Part shown: piece after piece, positions 28,958 through 36,942 of the stretch | Numbering within the stretch: position 1 is the stretch's first letter | How the letters are laid out: each line of letters begins with the position of its first letter | Source of the DNA: Comamonas granuli NBRC 101663 | Lineage (GTDB): Bacteria > Pseudomonadota > Gammaproteobacteria > Burkholderiales > Burkholderiaceae_C | Assembly (NCBI RefSeq): GCF_000739995.1 | Contig: NZ_BBJX01000004.1 | Coordinates: 62,001 to 126,000 of the forward strand | DNA: 64,000 bases | Direction: 5' to 3' | Position numbers and translations under genes: made by a program | Notes under the pieces: generated by a model | Seen by the model: only the letters and a program-made list of their open reading frames with translations | Told to the model about the DNA's origin: nothing | Databases searched by the model: none

Positions 28958-30199
28958 TCAGCCGTGCTCGCGCGGATCGCCGAAGCGCTGCACCAGCGTC
29001 CAGGCGATGGCCGCCAGCAGCAGCGACCAGAACCACACGCCATGCACCAGCGGCCAGATGCTGCCGTCGAGGTGCGCGCCCACCCAGCGGCCGATGGCAA
29101 AGGCCGCCAGCATCATCATGAAGCCGTTGAGCGCCGAGGCCACGCCTGCCGCCTGCGGAAACGGCCCCACGGCGCCCGTCTGCCCGCAGGGCTGGTGGAT
29201 GCCGTGCGCCAGCATGAACAGGTAGAACGGCGCCAGCAGCGCCACGGGCCGGTGCCAGCCCCCCCAGGCCACCAGCGCCATGAGCGTGCCGCCGCCCAGG
29301 CTCAGCAGCCCGGCCAGCGCCACGGTGCGCCGCAGCCCCCAGCGCGCCAGCAGCGCGCGGCAGACGAAGGTGCCCGCGAAATACGCCAGCGCGGTGGACA
29401 GCAGCACCGTGCCGTACTGCGTGCGGCTCAGGTCCAGCACCTCGATGAACACGAAGGAGGAGGCCGCCAGAAAGGTGAACAGCCCGCCGTAGGCCGCCGT
29501 GGTCAGCAGCGAGAAGGCCCAGAACGTGGGGTGGCGCAGCACCATGGCCCAGGTGCGCAGCAGCATGGCCGGCTGCAGCGCCTGGGGGTTGGGCCGTGCC
29601 AGGGTCTCGGGCATGCGCAGGGCCACCAGGGCCAGCGTGGCCACGGCGTAGGCCGTGAGCGCCAGCAGCGCCGCGCGCCAGCCCAGCCACACCGTCAGCA
29701 GCCCGCCCAGCGGCGCGCACAGGCAGGCCACCAGGCCCAGGCCGGTGAGCGCCTTGGACATGGCGCGCGCACCGGCCAGGGGGGTGTAGAGGTCGCGCAC
29801 GATGGCGCGCGCGCACATCACCACCGCGCCCATGGCCGCGCCCTGCGCGGTGCGCCAGGCGATCAGCCAGTCCATGGACGGCGCCAGCGCGCTGCCCACC
29901 GAGGCGATGCTGTACAGCCCCAGCCCGGCGAGCAGCACCGGGCGGCGGCCCCAGCGGTCGGCCAGCGGCCCCCACAGGAGCTGCGAGCTGCCGAAGGCCA
30001 GCAGCAGGGCGCTGAGCGTGAGCTGCCCGGCCGCCACGGGGGCCCGGAGGTCGCGCGTGAGCGCCGGCAGCGCGGGGAGGTAGAGGTCGGTGGTGACGGG
30101 CTGGATGGACAGCAGCAGCGCCAGCACCACGATGGCCAGGCCCGGGGGCACGGCAGCGGGCGTGGCCGTGCGGGCGGCCGCGTCAAGAGGCAGGGACAT
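28958..30199 (-). CDS. MFS multidrug efflux transporter, Bcr/CflA family
   Basis: 413 residues with about twelve hydrophobic segments. The N-terminal SIQPVTTDLYLPALPALTRDL and the loop GPLADRWGRRPVLLAGLGLY are the Bcr/CflA drug:H+ antiporter (DHA1) signatures. The C-terminal half (YLFMLAHGIHQPCGQTGAVGPFPQAAGVASALNGF) is also typical. ATG 30199 is the first Met ahead of the first helix; the long open frame upstream is antisense-phase noise over gdhA. Preceded on the same strand by gdhA with a terminator between, so probably transcribed separately. Confidence 0.88.
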   Translation of the reverse strand: MSLPLDAAARTATPAAVPPGLAIVVLALLLSIQPVTTDLYLPALPALTRDLRAPVAAGQLTLSALLLAFGSSQLLWGPLADRWGRRPVLLAGLGLYSIASVGSALAPSMDWLIAWRTAQGAAMGAVVMCARAIVRDLYTPLAGARAMSKALTGLGLVACLCAPLGGLLTVWLGWRAALLALTAYAVATLALVALRMPETLARPNPQALQPAMLLRTWAMVLRHPTFWAFSLLTTAAYGGLFTFLAASSFVFIEVLDLSRTQYGTVLLSTALAYFAGTFVCRALLARWGLRRTVALAGLLSLGGGTLMALVAWGGWHRPVALLAPFYLFMLAHGIHQPCGQTGAVGPFPQAAGVASALNGFMMMLAAFAIGRWVGAHLDGSIWPLVHGVWFWSLLLAAIAWTLVQRFGDPREHG

Positions 30200-30243
30200 A
30201 GGCGGGCGAGCGTAGCAGATGCCCGCCGCCGGCCCGGCGCAGC

Positions 30244-30265
30244 AAAAAGGGGCCCGCAGGCCCCT
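30244..30265 (-). terminator. Rho-independent terminator after gdhA
   Basis: Read on the minus strand: AGGGGCC, loop TGCG, GGCCCCT, then TTTTT. A perfect 7-bp GC-rich stem with a T run, about 27 bases beyond the gdhA stop. Confidence 0.85.
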
Positions 30266-30291
30266 GGAGGTAGAGCGCCGGTGCGCCAGGC

Positions 30292-31635
30292 TCAGATCAG
30301 GCCCTGGGCCAGCATGGCGTCGGCCACCTTGGCAAAGCCGGCCACGTTGGCGCCGGTGATGTAGCTGGTCGTGCCGTCGGTGAGCTTGCCGTGCTCCAGG
30401 CAGGCGGTGTGGATGCCGCGCATGATGCCGTACAGCTTGGCGTCCACCTCCTCGCGCGTCCAGGACAGGCGCATGGCGTTCTGGCTCATCTCCAGGCCCG
30501 AGGTGGCCACGCCGCCGGCGTTGCTGGCCTTGCCCGGGGCGTAGAGCACGCCGGCCGCCTCGAAGGCCTTGGCCGCCTCGATGGTCGAGGGCATGTTGGC
30601 GCCTTCGGCCACGCATTGCACGCCGTTGCGGATGAGGACGCGGGCGTCCTCTTCGTCCAGCTCGTTCTGCGTGGCGCAGGGCAGGGCCACGTCCACCGGC
30701 ACATGCCAGGGGCGCTTGCCCGCCTCGAAGCGCACGCCCGTGCGGGCGGCGTAGTCGCTCACGCGGCCGTAGTGGTGGTTCTTCACGTCCATGAGGATGG
30801 CGAGCTTCTCGGGGGTGAAGCCGTCCTCGTCGATGATGGTGCCGCTGGAGTCGGAGACGGTGATGACCTTGGCGCCCAGTTGCATGGCCTTCTCGACCGA
30901 GTACTGCGCCACGTTGCCCGAGCCCGAGACCGAGACGCGCAGGCCGTCGAAGGACTTGCCGCGGGTCTTGAGCATTTCCTCGGCGAAGTACACCGTGCCG
31001 TAGCCTGTGGCCTCGGGGCGGATCAGCGAGCCGCCGAAGGACAGGCCCTTGCCCGTGAACACGCAGTCGGCGCGGTTGCTGAGCTTCTTGACCATGCCGG
31101 CGATGTAGCCCACCTCGCGGCCGCCCACGCCGATGTCGCCCGCAGGCACGTCGGTGTCGGCGCCCACATGGCGGAACAGCTCGGTGGCGAAGGCCTGGCA
31201 GAAGCGCATGATTTCCGCCGGGCTCTTGCCCTTGGGATCGAAGTCGGAGCCGCCCTTGCCGCCGCCCATGGGCAGCGTGGTCAGCGCGTTCTTGAAGGTC
31301 TGCTCGAACGCGAGGAACTTGAGCACCGAGAGGTTCACCGAGGGGTGAAAGCGCAGGCCGCCCTTGTACGGGCCGATGGCCATGCTGTGCTGGATGCGGT
31401 AGCCGCGGTTGACGTGCACGGTGCCGTGGTCGTCCTGCCAGCACACGCGGAACATGATGATGCGCTCGGGCTCGACCAGGCGCTCAAGCAGGCCCTGGTC
31501 GGCGTAGCGCGGGTGTTTCTCGATGAAGGGCCACAGGCTTTCCATGACTTCCGTGACGGCCTGCAGGAACTCAGGCTGACCGGGGTTGCGTTGTGCTACC
31601 TGCTCCAGGAAGCTTCCTACGGACTCGTACTTCAT
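30292..31635 (-). CDS. gdhA: NADP-specific glutamate dehydrogenase
   Basis: Reductive amination of 2-oxoglutarate to glutamate. 447 residues, exactly the common hexameric GdhA length. Seen: the substrate-binding PYKGGLRFHPSVN, the catalytic-Lys motif LPMGGGKGGSDFDPKGKS, the cofactor loop VSGSGNVAQYSVEKA and the C-terminal TGANVAGFAKVADAM. The start MKYESVGSFL at 31635 has family-typical length. Upstream DNA (31,640-31,790) is AT-rich with repeated GGTGCAT-type words, suggesting regulation. A strong terminator follows. Confidence 0.96.
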   Translation of the reverse strand: MKYESVGSFLEQVAQRNPGQPEFLQAVTEVMESLWPFIEKHPRYADQGLLERLVEPERIIMFRVCWQDDHGTVHVNRGYRIQHSMAIGPYKGGLRFHPSVNLSVLKFLAFEQTFKNALTTLPMGGGKGGSDFDPKGKSPAEIMRFCQAFATELFRHVGADTDVPAGDIGVGGREVGYIAGMVKKLSNRADCVFTGKGLSFGGSLIRPEATGYGTVYFAEEMLKTRGKSFDGLRVSVSGSGNVAQYSVEKAMQLGAKVITVSDSSGTIIDEDGFTPEKLAILMDVKNHHYGRVSDYAARTGVRFEAGKRPWHVPVDVALPCATQNELDEEDARVLIRNGVQCVAEGANMPSTIEAAKAFEAAGVLYAPGKASNAGGVATSGLEMSQNAMRLSWTREEVDAKLYGIMRGIHTACLEHGKLTDGTTSYITGANVAGFAKVADAMLAQGLI

Positions 31636-31713
31636 ATGCAAGGGACCTTCATCATTAAGAAAGCGGGCAATGCGGCACCGCAGCAACGAATTATGCCAAA
31701 AGTTTATGGCGTC

Positions 31714-31738
31714 ATGCACCAAAAATGTATGGTGCCAT
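31714..31738 (-). promoter_or_regulatory. Candidate operator upstream of gdhA
   Basis: ATGCACC, ten bases, then GGTGCCAT forms an imperfect inverted repeat 80-100 bases upstream of the gdhA start. A further GGTGCATGGGTGCC lies at 31769-31782. The arrangement suggests a regulator site, but no family can be named. A sigma-54-like TGGCAT...TTGCT nearby has the wrong spacing. Confidence 0.25.
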
Positions 31739-31852
31739 GCATCTAACTCATGCGATCGGTTGCAAAGTGGTGCATGGGTGCCCCATCGGGGTGCGGCAGC
31801 GCGGGCGCGCACGAGGCGCGCCCAGGCTTGGTGCAAGGGGGCGGCGGGGCGT

Positions 31853-33802
31853 TCAGCGCCCGCGCAGGAACAGCGCGTCCAGCTCTTTCATGCCGAGCTG
31901 GCGCCAGGTGGGGCGGCCGTGGTTGCACTGGTCCGAGCGCTCGGTCACTTCCATCTGGCGCAAGAGGGCGTTCATCTCGTCCAGGGTGAGCTTGCGGTGC
32001 GCGCGCACCGCGCCGTGGCAGGCCATGGTGGCCAGGATCTCGTTCTTGGCGCGCTGCACCACGGTGCTGGCGTCGTGCGCGGCCAGGTCGGCGAGCACAC
32101 TGCGCGCCAGCTCCACGGCGTCGCCCTGGGCCAGCGGCGCGGGCACGGCGCGCACGGCCAGGGTGCGCGGCGAGAAGGGCGCAACCTCCAAGCCCAGTTG
32201 CTGCAGGGTGTCGGCCTGCACCTCGGCCGTGGCCACCTCTTCGGGCGTGGCGGCAAAGGTGGCCGGGATCAGCAGCGGCTGGCTGGCAATGCGCGCGCTG
32301 GCGTCCATCTGCGCCTTGAGCCGCTCGTAGACGATGCGCTCGTGCGCGGCGTGCATGTCCACCAGCACCAGGCCCTGGGCGTTCTCGGCCAGGATGTACA
32401 CGCCGTGCAGCTGCGCCAGCGCCCGGCCCAGGGGCCAGACGGGCGCGGCTGCCGCGCCGCCGGCCTGCGCCGCCGCGGGCCCGGTGGCGGCTGGCAGTGC
32501 GGCCGTGCTGCCGGGCAGGGGCCAGGCTGGCGGAGCGGCGGCGGCCGCGGGGGCACCGGCCGTCCAGGCGGGTGGGGCTTCGGCCGCGGCGGGCGCGGCT
32601 GCGGCGTTGCCGCCGGAGCCCCACAGGGCGCCGAGGTCACTCACGCGGTGGCCCGGCCGCTCTTCAAATTTCATAGCTGCCTGCGCTTGCCAGGCGGGCG
32701 CTACAGGCCTTTTTTGCTCTGATTTTTCCGCCGGCGCTGCGTCTGCCTGCGCCGCCAGCGCCTGGGCGCGCGGCGCGGCCAGCGCGCGCTCCACGGCGTG
32801 GCGCACGGCCTGGTGCACTTCGCGGCTGTCGCGAAAGCGCACCTCGATCTTCGTGGGGTGCACGTTCACGTCCACGCGCGCCGGGTCGATCTCGAGGTAG
32901 AGCGCATACACCGGCTGGCGCTGGCCGTGCAGCACATCCTCGTAGGCGCTGCGCGCGGCGTGCTGGATGACCTTGTCGCGCACGAAGCGGCCGTTGACGT
33001 AGCCGTACTGCTGGTCGGGCCGCGAGCGCGCGGCATCGGGCAGGCCGGCACGGCCGGTGATGGTCACCGGCCCCTCGGTGTGGACGATGGGCACGGACTG
33101 GGCGACGAAGTCCTCGCCCAGCACATCGGCCAGGCGGCGCGCCAGGGCGTCTTGCACATCGCCCTGGCCGTGTGTGAGCGTGGCGCGCCATTGCTCGACG
33201 AGCTTGCCCTCGTGCCAGATGGCAAAGCCCACGTCGGGCCGGGCCAGCGCGTGGCGGCGCACGGCCTCCACGCAGTGGGCCAGCTCGGTCGCGTCCTGCT
33301 TGAGGAATTTGCGCCGCGCCGGGGTGCTGAAGAACAGCTCCTTGACCTCCACCGTCGTGCCCTGGCCGCGCGCCACGGGGCGCAGCTCGCCGCTGCGCGC
33401 GTCGAGCAGGCTGGCATGGGCCTGCTCCGCCGGGCGCGAGAGCAGGGCCAGCTCCGACACCGAGGCGATGGCCGCCAGCGCCTCGCCGCGAAAGCCCATG
33501 GTGGCCACGGTCTCCAGGTCGTGCAGGCTGGCGATCTTGCTCGTGGCGTGGCGGCGCAGGGCCACGGCCAGCTCGCCTTGCGGGATGCCGCAGCCGTCGT
33601 CCTCCACGGCGATCAGGCGCACGCCGCCCGCCAGCAGGCGCACGGTGATCTGGGTGGCGCCCGCGTCCAGGGCGTTGTCCACCAGCTCGCGCACCACCGA
33701 GGCCGGGCGCTCGACCACTTCGCCCGCGGCGATCTGGCTGACGAGCTCGTCGGGCAGGTCGCGGATGGGGCGGCGCTGGGGCGGGGTGCTGGTCGTGTTC
33801 AC
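31853..33802 (-). CDS. mutL: DNA mismatch repair protein MutL
   Basis: 649 residues, matchmaker between MutS and downstream repair steps. The GHKL ATPase domain shows ELVDNALDAGA, DDGCGIP and GFRGEALAAIASV. The C-terminal domain carries the endonuclease motif DMHAAHERIVYE (about 482-493), ACHGAVRAH and CNHGRPTW, so this is a nicking-type MutL of a MutH-less system. The middle is a long Ala/Pro linker; residues ~359-380 within it are encoded by a repeat copy. GTG 33802 is chosen because the frame upstream runs into the DedA promoter region and the family core starts about 12 residues later. A TAGAAT motif ends seven bases before the GTG, so the leader may be very short. Confidence 0.94.
   Translation of the reverse strand: MNTTSTPPQRRPIRDLPDELVSQIAAGEVVERPASVVRELVDNALDAGATQITVRLLAGGVRLIAVEDDGCGIPQGELAVALRRHATSKIASLHDLETVATMGFRGEALAAIASVSELALLSRPAEQAHASLLDARSGELRPVARGQGTTVEVKELFFSTPARRKFLKQDATELAHCVEAVRRHALARPDVGFAIWHEGKLVEQWRATLTHGQGDVQDALARRLADVLGEDFVAQSVPIVHTEGPVTITGRAGLPDAARSRPDQQYGYVNGRFVRDKVIQHAARSAYEDVLHGQRQPVYALYLEIDPARVDVNVHPTKIEVRFRDSREVHQAVRHAVERALAAPRAQALAAQADAAPAEKSEQKRPVAPAWQAQAAMKFEERPGHRVSDLGALWGSGGNAAAAPAAAEAPPAWTAGAPAAAAAPPAWPLPGSTAALPAATGPAAAQAGGAAAAPVWPLGRALAQLHGVYILAENAQGLVLVDMHAAHERIVYERLKAQMDASARIASQPLLIPATFAATPEEVATAEVQADTLQQLGLEVAPFSPRTLAVRAVPAPLAQGDAVELARSVLADLAAHDASTVVQRAKNEILATMACHGAVRAHRKLTLDEMNALLRQMEVTERSDQCNHGRPTWRQLGMKELDALFLRGR
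32663..32727 (+). repeat. Dispersed hairpin repeat, copy 4, inside mutL
   Basis: Plus-strand reading: TTCAAATTTCATAGCTGCC, TGCGCTTGCC, GGGCGCTACAGGCC, TTTTTT. One of the best-preserved copies. It lies inside the mutL linker in antisense orientation and is translated in frame (residues ~359-380). Confidence 0.65.
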
Positions 33803-33879
33803 CCGGCGGATTCTAGGGCGGCCGGCCTGGCCGCCCGGGGCGGGTGGGGATAATGCGCGCCATCGTTGCAAAGCCGCCC

Positions 33880-34515
33880 ATGGACGCCATCGCCTTTCTC
33901 ATCGACTTCATCCTGCATGTGGACAAGCACCTCGAGGCCTTCGTGGCCGCCTATGGCGTGTGGGTGTACGCGCTGCTGTTCCTCATCGTGTTCGTGGAGA
34001 CGGGCGTGGTCGTCATGCCCTTTCTGCCCGGCGACTCGCTGCTTTTCATCGTGGGCGCGCTGTGCGGCGCCGGCCTCATGGAGTTGGCGCCCGCCGTCGC
34101 GGTGCTGCTGGCGGCGGCCATCCTGGGGGACCAGTGCAATTACTCCATAGGCCGCTACTTCGGCCCCAAGGTCTTCCAGTGGGAGAACTCGCGCTGGTTC
34201 AACCGCCGCGCCTTCGACCAGGCGCACGCGTTTTACGAGCGCTACGGCGGCATCACCATCGTGCTGGCACGCTTCATGCCGTTCATCCGCACCTTTGCTC
34301 CCTTCGTGGCGGGCGTGGCCGCCATGGGGCGCGGCAAGTTCAGCGCCTACAACGTGGGCGGCGCGCTGCTGTGGGTGCTGGGCATTTGTATGGCAGGCTA
34401 TTTCTTCGGCAACCTGCCCTGGGTGCGCGAGCACCTGGAAAAAATCATCTGGGCGCTCATCCTCGTGCCCGGGCTGATCGCCATTTTTGGCGCCTGGCGC
34501 GGCACGCGCTCGTAA
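33880..34515 (+). CDS. DedA family membrane protein
   Basis: 211-residue integral membrane protein of the DedA/VTT superfamily, linked in other bacteria to undecaprenyl-phosphate or phospholipid recycling and membrane homeostasis. Family motifs are clear: [64 protein letters not shown] and the re-entrant, Gly/Pro-rich segments. Start ATG 33880 ([12 protein letters not shown]) fits the family; an earlier in-frame ATG at 33844 is less likely. Divergent from mutL, 77 bases apart. Confidence 0.88.
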   Translation: MDAIAFLIDFILHVDKHLEAFVAAYGVWVYALLFLIVFVETGVVVMPFLPGDSLLFIVGALCGAGLMELAPAVAVLLAAAILGDQCNYSIGRYFGPKVFQWENSRWFNRRAFDQAHAFYERYGGITIVLARFMPFIRTFAPFVAGVAAMGRGKFSAYNVGGALLWVLGICMAGYFFGNLPWVREHLEKIIWALILVPGLIAIFGAWRGTRS

Positions 34516-34716
34516 GGTCGAACGCACCTCGGGCCTTGCGCCCGCGCCGGTCTCCGGCCGCCGCGGCCGGCCTCTAGGGGGCGCTGGATCCACACCCCCG
34601 AGCTGCACGCTCGGGGCGGCAGCGTGCGGCTGCTGGGCCTTGCAGCACGCACTCCTGCTCTCAACACCCGCCTGCCTGTAGCCGCGCGCACCCGCCGCAT
34701 GGGTGTTTTCCCGTAT

Positions 34717-34746
34717 TTGTATGAAATTACTGTTTCATTAAATATT
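34717..34746 (+). promoter_or_regulatory. Candidate promoter with embedded operator ahead of the RpiR-type regulator
   Basis: ATGAAA-six bases-TTTCAT (34721-34738) is a perfect inverted repeat in an otherwise unusually AT-rich stretch. It lies between a -35-like TTGTAT (34717-34722) and a -10-like AATATT (34741-34746) with 18-base spacing. This is the place expected for autoregulation by the SIS-domain repressor whose gene starts 60 bases downstream. Assignment is by position and symmetry only. Confidence 0.4.
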
Positions 34747-34806
34747 TGAAGTGGTACATTTGTTTCCATCCGGTGCCCGCACCGACCGACGCAGAAGGAC
34801 GCTCCG

Positions 34807-35688
34807 ATGAAAGACGCCGCCAGAGCTTTGCCCGCAGAGGATGCACAAACGATCGAGCAATTGATCCGCAGCCGCTACGACGATTTGTCGCCATCGGACC
34901 GCAAGCTGTCGGACGTGATCGTTGCCCACCAGAAGGATCTGGCGGCCTATTCCGCCACCGAGCTGGCGCAACTGGCCGGCGTCTCCAAGGCCAGCGCGGC
35001 GCGCTATTTCAAGCGCATCGGCTACCAGGATTTCAATGAGTTCCGCACGGCGATCCGCGCCCGCGTTTCCTCGGAGTCCCCGCTGTTCAACCTGGACCGG
35101 GTGGCGCAGGCGGGGGACCCGCATCCCGGTTTCACCAGCCACATCGAGGCCGACATCCGGAATCTGGCGACGACGCTGGAGCGCCTGGGCTCCGGTGACC
35201 TGAACCGTGCGCTGGAGCTGCTGAAGAACGCGCGCCGCATCTGGGTCGTTGGCTACCGCAACGGCTATGCCAGCGCCTTTTACGCCCATGCGCTGTTTTC
35301 CCACGCCAAGGCGGACGTTGCGCTGATCAACGAGGCAGCGAGCAAGAGCGCGGACGTGCTGGTCGACATGGAAAAGCGCGACGTGCTGTTCGCTATCGAC
35401 TTCCGCCGCCGTACCCGGCTGCTGCCCAAGGTGGTCCGGGTGGCGCGCGAAGCGGGCGCCTCGGTGGTGCTGCTGACCTACGCACCGCTGTCCGACGTGG
35501 CTTCGCTGGCCAACGTGGTGCTGCATTGCCCGACCCAGGGCTCGGCGATCTTCGATTCCTATGTGGCGGCCATGAGCATCGTGAACTACCTGGGGATGGA
35601 GCTGGTGACCGACGCGCAGGCAAGTTCCCGCAAGCGCATGCAGCGCATCGAGCGCATCCACCAGATGCTGGACGACCTTGACGAATAA
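34807..35688 (+). CDS. MurR/RpiR family transcriptional regulator (HTH + SIS)
   Basis: 293 residues. The N-terminal RpiR helix-turn-helix is clear (YSATELAQLAGVSKASAARYFKRIGYQDFNEFR, residues ~49-80), followed by a SIS domain from about 135. Unlike sugar-phosphate-sensing members, the first ligand loop reads VVGYRNGYAS (149-156) where GxGxS is usual. The second reads AIDFRRRTR (196-204) where SxSGxT is usual. The ligand is therefore probably not a phosphosugar. It is the first gene of a plus-strand set with diaminopropionate ammonia-lyase, two carbamoyl hydrolases and a Dpp-type importer, and presumably controls them. Confidence 0.88.
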   Translation: MKDAARALPAEDAQTIEQLIRSRYDDLSPSDRKLSDVIVAHQKDLAAYSATELAQLAGVSKASAARYFKRIGYQDFNEFRTAIRARVSSESPLFNLDRVAQAGDPHPGFTSHIEADIRNLATTLERLGSGDLNRALELLKNARRIWVVGYRNGYASAFYAHALFSHAKADVALINEAASKSADVLVDMEKRDVLFAIDFRRRTRLLPKVVRVAREAGASVVLLTYAPLSDVASLANVVLHCPTQGSAIFDSYVAAMSIVNYLGMELVTDAQASSRKRMQRIERIHQMLDDLDE

Positions 35689-35709
35689 CCCCTTTTCATG
35701 GAGAGAAAA

Positions 35710-36942
35710 ATGTCTGCCATTCCCGCCATCGCCGTCGATGTGTTCCTGAATCCCGCGCTGGACCGCAGTGCCGCCTACGGCGCTGCGCGCAGCGCCATTC
35801 TGGGCCAGGAGGCCTTGTCCGCCGCGCGCGCGGACATCCAGACCTGGCCCGGCTACGCCGTCACGCCGCTGCACAGCCTGCCGGGCATGGCGCGGGATGT
35901 CGGCGTGGCCAGCATCCAGTACAAGGACGAGGGCGGGCGCTTCGGTCTCGGTAGTTTCAAGGCATTGGGCGGTGCCTACGCCGTGGCGCGCCTGCTGTGC
36001 CGGGTGATCGGCGAGCAAACGGGGCAGGCCGTGACGACGCAGCAGCTCCTGGCAGGCGCGCACCGTGACCTGGCGCAACAGGTCACAGTGACCTGCGCCA
36101 CCGACGGCAACCACGGGCGCTCGGTGGCCTGGGGCGCGCAACTGTTCGGCTGCCGCTGCGTGATCTACATCCACGCCACCGTCAGCGAAGGGCGCCGCCA
36201 GGCCATCGAGCACTACGGCGCGCAGGTGGTGCGCACTGCCGGCAACTATGACGACGCCGTGCGCCAGGCCGACGCGGATGCCAAGGCGCTCGGCCGCTAC
36301 GTGATCTCCGATACCTCTTACGAGGGCTACATGGATGTGCCGCGCGACGTGATGCAGGGCTACCAGCTCATGGTGGAGGAGGCCGTGCAGCAGGCGGGAG
36401 CGATGCCCACCCATGTCTTCATCCAGGGCGGCGTGGGCGGCCTGGCGGCGGCCGTCTGCGGCTACTTCTGGGAGCGCCTGGGCAGCGCGCGCCCGCGCGT
36501 CATCGTGGTCGAGCCCGAGCGTGCCGACTGCCTGATGCAAAGCGCGCGCAGCGGCAAGATCACTGCGGTGCATGGCGATCTGGACACCCTGATGGCCGGC
36601 CTCGCGTGCGGCGAGGTGTCGCTGCTGGCCTGGAGCATCCTGGAGGCGGGGGCGGACGCCTTTGCCGTGATTGCCGATCAGGCGGCGATCGACACCATGC
36701 GCCTGCTGGCTGCGCCGGCAGCAGGCGATCCGGCGATCGTCGCCGGCGAATCGGCCGTGGCCGGGCTGGCGGCAGCGCTCGGCGTGGCCCAGAACGCCGG
36801 GCAGCGCGCGGCGCTTGGCATCGATGGCGACAGCCGCCTGATGTTCTTCGGCAGCGAGCGTGACACCGATCCGGTGCTCTACCGCGAGCTGGTCGGCCGC
36901 AGCGCCGCCGAGGTGCTGGCCGCCGCGGGAGCGCGCGCATGA
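35710..36942 (+). CDS. dpaL: 2,3-diaminopropionate ammonia-lyase
   Basis: PLP enzyme (YgeX/DpaL type) splitting 2,3-diaminopropionate to pyruvate and two ammonia; the E. coli enzyme accepts both D and L forms. 410 residues. PLP lysine K84 is in RFGLGSFKALGGAYA. D132 in ATDGNHGRSVAWGA and D201 in ISDTSYEGY correspond to the two catalytic Asp residues of the E. coli enzyme. The glycine loop FIQGGVGGLAAAV binds PLP phosphate. ATG 35710 is preferred over ATG 35698 because GGAGA (35700-35704) is correctly spaced for it. The stop overlaps the next gene (ATGA). Confidence 0.92.
   Translation: MSAIPAIAVDVFLNPALDRSAAYGAARSAILGQEALSAARADIQTWPGYAVTPLHSLPGMARDVGVASIQYKDEGGRFGLGSFKALGGAYAVARLLCRVIGEQTGQAVTTQQLLAGAHRDLAQQVTVTCATDGNHGRSVAWGAQLFGCRCVIYIHATVSEGRRQAIEHYGAQVVRTAGNYDDAVRQADADAKALGRYVISDTSYEGYMDVPRDVMQGYQLMVEEAVQQAGAMPTHVFIQGGVGGLAAAVCGYFWERLGSARPRVIVVEPERADCLMQSARSGKITAVHGDLDTLMAGLACGEVSLLAWSILEAGADAFAVIADQAAIDTMRLLAAPAAGDPAIVAGESAVAGLAAALGVAQNAGQRAALGIDGDSRLMFFGSERDTDPVLYRELVGRSAAEVLAAAGARA

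Noticed and set aside
28958-31444. Single 828-residue open frame spanning the MFS gene and the opposite phase of gdhA
   Set aside because: The first half is Arg/Ala/Gly noise in a shifted frame over gdhA; the real MFS protein starts at 30199.
31640-31720. Sigma-54-like TGGCAT...TTGCT upstream of gdhA
   Set aside because: The GG and GC elements are 13 rather than 12 bases apart and the match is incomplete, so a sigma-54 promoter is not supported.
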